From the NCBI GenBank assembly GCA_947258635.1, contig CAMYJM010000108.1, forward strand, positions 1-10,556: DNA of 10,556 bases, in the 5' to 3' direction. How positions within the stretch are numbered: the stretch's first letter is position 1; each line of letters begins with the position of its first letter. The position numbers and the translations under genes were made by a program. The notes under the pieces were generated by a model, which saw nothing but the letters and a program-made list of their open reading frames with translations, was not told where the DNA came from and made no database searches. Of the stretch, positions 1 to 5,186 are shown in pieces. This DNA comes from an uncultured Acidimicrobiaceae bacterium. Its GTDB lineage: Bacteria; Actinomycetota; Acidimicrobiia; Spongiisociales; UBA5794.

Positions 1-1188
1 GTATCGGCCATCCGGGAGGCCGTCCGGGAAGTCGTGGACAAACCACTCACACGTTTGTGTGGTCACCTGGGTCTTGTACCCGGGACCGCACCGCTCACTC
101 GGACCGCGCATGACATAGTCAGAAGTGAACCGGTAGGTCTGCCCAACGGCGAACTCGTCGCTGCCTCCCTCGTACTCGCCCCAGCGGGTGATGTACATCG
201 TGACTCCGAAACCCGCCGGAAGCGGATCATCGCCGTTGTTGACGAACCCGTGACGGACGTGGAACGACCGCCCGGACGTCCACGGACCGGAACCGACGCC
301 GGGATTAGTGGGGTCCATGAAGTGAGCATCCCGATAACACTCGGGCGCGCAGAACTCGAAAAGGAAGTCCAGGTAGTCGACCCCCGGCAAATCGTTCACG
401 TCGCCAAGCGGTAGGGGCCCGGCACCGTCATCTCCGGACAGCGCGCCTGTGAAGTCGGGTTGCGACGTACTCGGATTGGCGACGGCGCCGCTCGCATCGA
501 TCGGGGCGCCCGGATCGAACGGCCTGCCAACGTCGCCGTACAACTCGCGGATCTGGTCCGCGGTCAGTTGCGCTTCGTTGACCTCGGTGAATGAGGGAGA
601 GAAGGACCCGAACGGCGAGTCGACGCCCGACGAGAAGAATGAGACGACCTCGTCGGCGTCGCCACACGACTCGGTGAAACCGGACTCGAGCCAGTACGAG
701 CAGGGCGCCTGCCACACCGCCCACAGCGCGAAGCGGCCTTCCGGGAGCCCATCGGGGAAGTCGTGGACGAACCATTCACAGGTCTGCGGATCGGTCTGGC
801 TCTTGTAAGTGGGCCCGCACTGGTGGCTGACGCCCCTCAGTGCGAAGTCCGACGTGTACTTCGTGGTCGCGCCCGATTCGAACTCGCCGAACTCCGACGG
901 TCCCCCTTCCATCGGTGTGACATACAGAACCACATCGAACCCATCCCCCAGCGGTTCGTCGCCCTCGTTGATGAATCCGTGCCGGACATGGAACGCCCGG
1001 CCGGACGTCCACGGCCCCGAGCCCACATGCGGATTGCTCGAGTCAACGAAGTGGGCGTCTCGGAAACAGCCTTCGAAACAGAACTCGAATAGGAAATCCA
1101 GGTACTCATCGCCGGGCAACTCGTTCACCACGCCGAGTGGCAACCTTGCGGCGGCGTCGTCACCCGAGACGGCGCCCTCGAAGTCCGG
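1..1188 (-). repeat. Tandem intragenic duplication, period 729 bases (243 codons)
   Basis: Unit 1 covers 1188-460 and unit 2 covers 459 to the window edge. The same landmarks recur exactly 729 bases apart: the block encoding YLDFLFEFC at about 1086 and 357, and the block encoding VHDFPDG at about 768 and 39. No insertion or deletion is needed over the shared 153 codons. Protein identity is about 63 percent by hand alignment. The duplication is therefore old, and both copies are maintained as coding sequence. Whether more units follow is not visible. Confidence 0.85.
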
Positions 1189-1428
1189 CAGCGGCGTACC
1201 GCCGGTCGGGGCAGTCGGCGGCATCTCCGTGGAAGGCACATCCTCCGTGAAACGCACATCTCCCGCGGAAGGCGCATCCTCCGCGGAAGCGGACTGGTCA
1301 CGAGCACTGACATCAAGTGGCTCCACGGCAGGCGTCGGGGTTTCGACCCCAGCTTCAACCTCGGTTGCGCCACAGGCGGCTGCGACCAGCGCCAGTGTCA
1401 CTAGTAGTGCCGGAACGGTGCGCTTCAT
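1..1428 (-). CDS. Lipoprotein with two tandem 243-residue domains (3' end outside window)
   Basis: An open frame of 476 codons runs from an ATG at 1428 to the window edge without a stop. The N-terminus has a type II signal peptide: KR at residues 2-3, a hydrophobic stretch, and the lipobox VAAAC with Cys19. The mature protein should therefore be lipid-anchored on the outer face of the membrane. Residues 20-80 are an acidic, Ser/Thr/Pro-rich stalk. Residues 81-323 and 324 onward are two copies of one domain, about 97 of 153 aligned positions identical by hand count. Shared blocks include YLDFLFEFC, RDAHF, VGSGPWTSGR, FHVRHGF and QTCEWFVHDFPDGLP. Four cysteines are conserved per copy (117, 121, 204 and 217 in the first), suggesting disulfides. 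I do not recognise the domain; a binding or cell-surface role is inference. It lies 27 bases downstream of the regulator reading frame and has a strong ribosome binding site, so co-transcription is likely. Confidence 0.87.
   Translation of the reverse strand, partial: MKRTVPALLVTLALVAAACGATEVEAGVETPTPAVEPLDVSARDQSASAEDAPSAGDVRFTEDVPSTEMPPTAPTGGTPLPDFEGAVSGDDAAARLPLGVVNELPGDEYLDFLFEFCFEGCFRDAHFVDSSNPHVGSGPWTSGRAFHVRHGFINEGDEPLGDGFDVVLYVTPMEGGPSEFGEFESGATTKYTSDFALRGVSHQCGPTYKSQTDPQTCEWFVHDFPDGLPEGRFALWAVWQAPCSYWLESGFTESCGDADEVVSFFSSGVDSPFGSFSPSFTEVNEAQLTADQIRELYGDVGRPFDPGAPIDASGAVANPSTSQPDFTGALSGDDGAGPLPLGDVNDLPGVDYLDFLFEFCAPECYRDAHFMDPTNPGVGSGPWTSGRSFHVRHGFVNNGDDPLPAGFGVTMYITRWGEYEGGSDEFAVGQTYRFTSDYVMRGPSERCGPGYKTQVTTQTCEWFVHDFPDGLPDGRY
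1218..1289 (-). repeat. 18-base tandem minisatellite, about 4 copies, in lipoprotein stalk
   Basis: Four consecutive 18-base units start at 1218, 1236, 1254 and 1272 on the plus strand. Each has a core like catcctccgcggaag; the first unit is the most diverged. In the lipoprotein they encode hexapeptide repeats: SAEDAP, SAGDVR, FTEDVP and STEMPP. They lie between the lipidated cysteine and the first globular domain, where spacer length can change without harming folding. The 18-base period keeps the reading frame whatever the copy number. Confidence 0.7.
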
Positions 1429-1433
1429 CTCTT

Positions 1434-1440
1434 CTCCTCC
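1434..1440 (-). promoter_or_regulatory. Strong ribosome binding site of the lipoprotein gene
   Basis: GGAGGAG lies 5 bases upstream of the ATG at 1428. This near-perfect Shine-Dalgarno sequence fixes the lipoprotein start. It sits in the 27-base gap after the end of the regulator reading frame, which supports translation from a shared transcript. Confidence 0.8.
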
Positions 1441-1455
1441 TCGGCGTTGACGGTT

Positions 1456-1743
1456 CTACGGGTTGAGTGGTTGGCCGCTGCGGGTTGGCAGCTGCGGATA
1501 GAGCTTCGACTGAGCGACGAACTCGGCGACGTAGCCGAGCGCGACCGGAACGTCCTCCGCCGCCGGCATTCGAGTGGCTACCAGCGGAGCGAAGCCGCCG
1601 GCGATCTGCGGGTGCGCCTGCTCGAGCCAGTCGCTGAACCGCGCGGCGAAAGCCTCGTGTTGGCTCAGCGCCTGGAAACCGAACGGGGCGGAGAATCGAG
1701 CGCGCAAGGTGCGATCGACGCGCCCAGTGCACACGATTCGAAC
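1456..1743 (-). pseudogene. Out-of-frame C-terminal segment of the SARP/STAND regulator
   Basis: From about 1743 a different minus frame reads VRIVCTGRVDRTLRARFSAP and continues for about 95 codons to a TAG at 1456-1458. It looks like ordinary protein sequence: alternating hydrophobic residues, a helix such as FAARFSDWLEQAH, and few of the Arg/Pro/Ser runs seen in shadow frames. It completes the NTF2/SnoaL-like tail that the main ORF begins. The main frame instead ends in low-quality sequence (ending SPPRSVSRR). Joining the two requires a shift of -1, equal to one missing base between about 1735 and 1748. The repaired protein would be about 919 residues. I see no classical slippery heptamer, so a sequencing error or a real mutation is more likely than programmed frameshifting. 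The segment could start separately at GTG 1734, but I see no ribosome binding site. Confidence 0.68.
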
Positions 1744-4214
1744 GGCTCGCTGATGAATTCCCAGCGCACCCCGGCCGCGAACAGGGCTTCTTCGACTCCA
1801 AGATCGATCGATTCGCCCAGGATCACCGCATCATTGGTGAAGAGCGCCCGATAATCATCGAGTCGCCCCCTGTTTGCCGCATCGACCATGGCCTGCACCC
1901 GGCTCACCCACCGCTCCAAGGCCGATCCGGGGGCTAGCTGACTCTGCTCCTCCCCTGGGCTCGGTGACGCGGATGGAACCTGTAGTGCGCCAAAAACCAA
2001 GACGACCGCTGTGACCGCCATTGTTGCCAGGCCCCACAGCCGATTCTTGGCGCGCCGCCGCAACGCCTGCTCTTGCTCATTGCGCCGGCGTTCGGCGGCG
2101 CTGCCTTCACCTCGATGTTCCACGGATGTCGTGAGGAATGTGCGCTCCGCGTCGGTCAACGCCAGCGTCGTTTGCTGAGCCCACAGCTCGAACTCTGCCA
2201 GCCGGGATCCGGCGAGGAGGTAGTCCGGATCGTCCGCCGAGGACCGCCACTCGTCTGCCGCTGTCGCCAGGCGTAACTGACGTTGGATGTCGCTACGTGC
2301 AGCGTCGATCCACTTCCGAAGGCGCTCCCACTCCGTCAGCAGTGCCTCATGGGCCACCTCCACAGTCGGAGCACCCGCGACGGGATCGCGATCAAACGTC
2401 AAGAGCCGGGCGTCGCCGTACGCGTCGATGACCGCCTGCAACTCCACGATATCGAGGTCCAAGGCGATCAATTCCTCTGCCGGGACCCTTCGTCGCGACC
2501 ACTCGTCGCCGTTGCTTATGGAAACGAGCCGCAGGAAGAGTTGGCGAGCGGCCTGCTGCTCGCCTTTGCTGAGCCCGGCAAAGAGCTCAACAGCCCGGCG
2601 AGTCAGCGCCCCGGCGAGGCCACCCATGGCTCGATAAGCCTCGGCCTTCAACTTGTGGTCGACCCGTCGATCGAACAGCGCCGTCAACGTGTACTGGAAC
2701 TGCGGGAGCACCCCCGGTCTACCGATGACGTCGCTGAGCATTTCAGCCATCAACGCCGGCTCCACGGTGATGCCGGCGCGTGCCGCCGGCTCGTTTACCG
2801 CCTGTTCCAGCTCGTCCGGCGTCATCGGCACCACGTTGACCACGCCCGCTCCGATCATCGTTCCGATCGGCGCATGCTGCAGCGGCCTGTCGTAGAAATC
2901 GGCCCGCAGCGTGAGCAGAACCGTAACGCGACTGTGCGGGTCGGACAGCGCTTCGACCAGAGCATCGAGAAACTGTTGTCGCGTCGTCTCGTCTTTGACG
3001 AGGGTGAACAGCTCCTCGAACTGATCGATGACGAGGAGGAGGCGCGAAGCCGGCTCGGGCAGAACGCGCAGGGCAGCTCGCAGAATGCCCAACCGCTCTC
3101 CCTCACGGAGCGCGGAGAGGCTGTCGGGTGGGTCGAAGGCGGCTCGCAGCAACGCTGCCTCCAGCTCGGCGAACGGCCGCGACCCGGGCACCATCTGAGC
3201 CACCAACCAGGAATCAGAGCCCTCAATGGCGTTCTTGCGCAGGGCCGGGACGACTCCTGCCTGGACGACGCTTGACTTGCCGGAACCGCTCGCACCGACG
3301 AGTGCAACCAGCGGGAGCCCATCGTCGAGACGTCGCACCACGTCCGCAACCAGACGGTCCCGTCCGAAGAAGTCCTCGGCATCGCCCTCGCGAAATGCGC
3401 GGAGGCCCTTGAAGGGATTCACCATGGATGGCGACGGTGAGGCCGCCGTCCGGCGCCCCCTCGGCGCCTGCAGCCGCGAGTCGTGAAGCAGAATCTGTTC
3501 TTCCATCCGGTGCAGCTCCGGCGAGGGCTCGATACCGAGCTCTTCGCCCAGCAGCAGGCGGAATTGCTCGTAGGCGCGCAGCGCATCTGCTTGCCGCCCG
3601 GCTCGGTAGAGCGCCAACATCTTCAGGCAGATCGGTCGCTCACGGAGCGGGTGGGCACTCGAAAGCGCGTCTAGTTCGCCGATCAGCTCACCCGATCTCC
3701 CCTGCCGAAGATCGGCCTCGATCCGCGCCTCGAAGGTCGCCACGCGGAGTTCGTCGAGCCGGTTGATCTCAGCTTGAGCGAAGTCGTCGTAGCGGAAGTC
3801 CTCCAACGCATCCCCGCGCCACAAGGAGAGCGCCGCCTCGAGCTGCTCCGAGGCTGCCGCCGGGTCGTCCTTGATTAGCGAGCGGCCCTGAGCGACCTCG
3901 GCCTCGAACCGGGAAGCGTCCACGGACATGGGCTCGACGGTGAGCGAATAGCCGTGATCGCGGGTCAAGAGCACCGCTGGTTCGCTTCGCTCCTTTTCGA
4001 GAACCGAACGCAGGCGAGAGACGTATACCCACAGGGCGTTCTCCTTGCCCTCGGCATCGATTCCCCATAGTTCTTCGAGGATGCGGTCGGTGGTCACGGT
4101 GCGGTTGGCGTTGATCACCAGCAGCGCCAGCAGCGAGCGCTGCTTGAGCGGCCCGAGGTCTAGCAGTATGCCGTCATCGGTGACCTCGATACGACCCAGG
4201 ATCCTGAACTCCAC
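1665..4214 (-). CDS. SARP-type regulator: wHTH-BTAD-nSTAND1 NTPase-TM-NTF2-like tail (frameshifted near 3' end)
   Basis: This 849-residue ORF starts at a GTG with a good ribosome binding site. Residues 1-93 are an OmpR/SARP-like winged helix and about 98-244 a bacterial transcriptional activation domain (BTAD) rich in helical repeats. An nSTAND1-type NTPase begins at about 266 (NPFKGLRAF, then FFGRD). Its Walker A is GASGSGKSS at 307-315 and its Walker B is LLLVIDQFEELF at 392-403. A hydrophobic segment at 726-745 is a likely single transmembrane helix, so the DNA-binding half would be cytoplasmic and the tail extracytoplasmic. Residues from about 766 resemble an NTF2/SnoaL-like fold (tentative). 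The last 24 or so residues look out of frame, and the natural C-terminus continues in another frame to 1456. SARP/STAND proteins are ATP-dependent transcription switches. The target here is unknown, but the downstream lipoprotein and the divergent secreted protein are candidates. Confidence 0.88.
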   Translation of the reverse strand: MEFRILGRIEVTDDGILLDLGPLKQRSLLALLVINANRTVTTDRILEELWGIDAEGKENALWVYVSRLRSVLEKERSEPAVLLTRDHGYSLTVEPMSVDASRFEAEVAQGRSLIKDDPAAASEQLEAALSLWRGDALEDFRYDDFAQAEINRLDELRVATFEARIEADLRQGRSGELIGELDALSSAHPLRERPICLKMLALYRAGRQADALRAYEQFRLLLGEELGIEPSPELHRMEEQILLHDSRLQAPRGRRTAASPSPSMVNPFKGLRAFREGDAEDFFGRDRLVADVVRRLDDGLPLVALVGASGSGKSSVVQAGVVPALRKNAIEGSDSWLVAQMVPGSRPFAELEAALLRAAFDPPDSLSALREGERLGILRAALRVLPEPASRLLLVIDQFEELFTLVKDETTRQQFLDALVEALSDPHSRVTVLLTLRADFYDRPLQHAPIGTMIGAGVVNVVPMTPDELEQAVNEPAARAGITVEPALMAEMLSDVIGRPGVLPQFQYTLTALFDRRVDHKLKAEAYRAMGGLAGALTRRAVELFAGLSKGEQQAARQLFLRLVSISNGDEWSRRRVPAEELIALDLDIVELQAVIDAYGDARLLTFDRDPVAGAPTVEVAHEALLTEWERLRKWIDAARSDIQRQLRLATAADEWRSSADDPDYLLAGSRLAEFELWAQQTTLALTDAERTFLTTSVEHRGEGSAAERRRNEQEQALRRRAKNRLWGLATMAVTAVVLVFGALQVPSASPSPGEEQSQLAPGSALERWVSRVQAMVDAANRGRLDDYRALFTNDAVILGESIDLGVEEALFAAGVRWEFISEPFESCALGASIAPCALDSPPRSVSRR

Positions 4215-4612
4215 AGTCTCTCTCCTCCCGGAGGCTTATGGCTCGGTGAGCCTCAGCCTCGAGTGGCATCTCATCAGCAAGACCTTTCAGTCGACTTAAC
4301 CGAGGGCTCGAACAGACCGGGGCAGGGGGGCCGCCGCTCGACATGGGCCCCGCGCGGCGACGCGTAGGGGATTGGCTTCGATCCGCGGCTGCACGGCAAC
4401 GCTGAGCTGAGCGCGGGCAGCGTCATGGACGTCGCGCGCGCTAGCGACCCGATGCTCCAATTGGTTTCTCCCAGTCACCACAACCTTACGCCATCTCAGA
4501 CGCCCATCGCGAGGGAATAGTCGAAAACCTTTCAGGCGGATTAAGCGACGTGAAAGGGTCCTGCAAGGCCGATGGTGTTCATTCGGCGCCACGACGAGGG
4601 ATGGGAGATCCC
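4215..4612. promoter_or_regulatory. Divergent intergenic control region with a repeated motif and a dyad
   Basis: This 398-base gap separates the divergent regulator and secreted-protein genes and must hold both promoters. A 19-base motif starting acctttcag occurs at 4282-4300 and 4527-4545 in the same orientation, 245 bases apart, with 15 of 19 positions equal. Both copies end in a ttaa block. The second copy also forms a perfect dyad: CCTTTCA at 4528-4534 and TGAAAGG at 4551-4557, separated by 16 bases. These are candidate binding sites for the adjacent SARP or another regulator; this is inference. I see no convincing coding sequence. Open frames crossing it have shadow-like composition. 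Confidence 0.5.
4222..4229 (-). promoter_or_regulatory. Ribosome binding site deciding the GTG start of the regulator
   Basis: GGGAGGAG lies 7 bases upstream of the GTG at 4214. The first residues after this start (MEFRILGRIEV) match the usual beginning of SARP winged-helix domains, so start site and family agree. Confidence 0.75.
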
Positions 4613-5122
4613 ATGCGCAAGAAAGTAATCGTGGCAGCAACGTTCGCTTGGATGCTCGTAGCGCTTCCGCTGGCAACAGCCGCCGGCACGGTGCAGGAAT
4701 CCTCGACCATGCTGACGCTCCCCGGAATGGCGGAAGTCGACGGTTCGTCGATCAGCCTGACGGCGACCACCAGCCGGGCCGCGATAACGGTGAGGACCGG
4801 CGACCTGGTCCCGGGCAACGTGTACACCCTGTGGGCATTCACGTTCTCGCATCCGGAGAACTGTGTCGATGGCTGCGGATTCGATGACGCCGCGGAGCGC
4901 CCTGGTGAGACCGGGTTCAATGTCTCGCACGTAGCGGGTCATGTGACCGGCGCGAGCGGCAACGTCAATTTCGGCGGCAGCATCGCTGTTGAGAATGCTC
5001 AGGGAGCTGAGTACCACGTCGTGGTGGCCGAACACGGCGCGCTCGATCCGGCGAACATGCCTGCTGCGATCAAGACGCCGGCCATGGGTGTCCAGATCGG
5101 GTTCCTCGGAGTCCCCGGCTAG
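4613..5122 (+). CDS. Small secreted protein of unknown function
   Basis: The gene encodes 169 residues. An upstream in-frame GTG at 4550 exists, but the ATG at 4613 is preferred: it has GGGAG 5 bases upstream and begins a clean Sec signal peptide (MRKK, hydrophobic core, ATAA before Gly25). The mature part is predicted beta-rich. It contains YTLWAFTFSHPENC followed by VDGCG (Cys84 and Cys88), then GFNVSHVAGHVTG, and EYHVVVAEHG at 133-142. I associate this combination of a Tyr-Thr-x-Trp strand, a PENC block and a late HxVVxxHG strand with a family of small exported bacterial proteins without assigned function. No catalytic role is evident. The gene is divergent from the SARP regulator, shares its control region, and is followed by a strong terminator. 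It may be a target of that regulator (inference). Confidence 0.82.
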   Translation: MRKKVIVAATFAWMLVALPLATAAGTVQESSTMLTLPGMAEVDGSSISLTATTSRAAITVRTGDLVPGNVYTLWAFTFSHPENCVDGCGFDDAAERPGETGFNVSHVAGHVTGASGNVNFGGSIAVENAQGAEYHVVVAEHGALDPANMPAAIKTPAMGVQIGFLGVPG

Positions 5123-5140
5123 CAACAACCAACCGTGCGG

Positions 5141-5168
5141 ACGGTCCGGCCCCGCCGGGCCGGACCGT
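5141..5168. terminator. Perfect 12-bp stem, likely bidirectional terminator
   Basis: ACGGTCCGGCCC at 5141-5152 pairs perfectly with 5157-5168 across a 4-base loop (CGCC). On the plus strand TTT follows at once. It lies between two convergent genes, 18 bases after the stop of the secreted protein and 18 bases after the stop of the glycosidase on the other strand. It can therefore end both transcripts. The U-tract is short, as is common in high-GC genomes. Confidence 0.8.
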
Positions 5169-5186
5169 TTCGCGTCGTTGGGTCGC

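Noticed and set aside
809..1450. A 213-codon plus-strand frame over the lipoprotein gene
   Set aside because: Ser/Pro/Thr-rich antisense shadow. The minus frame has the lipobox, the repeat structure and a strong ribosome binding site.
1735..1748. Programmed -1 ribosomal frameshifting in the regulator
   Set aside because: No X-XXY-YYZ slippery heptamer and no obvious downstream stem were found. A missing base explains it more simply.
2283..3275. A 330-codon plus-strand frame antisense to the STAND domain
   Set aside because: Antisense shadow of the regulator. The minus strand carries Walker A and B motifs here.
4231..4254. Overlapping short inverted repeats (GAGGCT/AGCCTC and GGCTC/GAGCC) near the regulator start
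   Set aside because: The two arm pairs have different centres and are only 5-6 bases long, so they are not distinguishable from chance in GC-rich DNA.
4550..4612. Upstream GTG start for the secreted protein
   Set aside because: It would add 21 residues before a complete signal peptide and overlap the TGAAAGG dyad arm. ATG 4613 has a proper ribosome binding site.
4296..4676. A 126-codon minus-strand ORF across the divergent intergenic region
   Set aside because: It overlaps the start of the secreted protein gene, has Arg-rich composition, and shows no ribosome binding site or motif.
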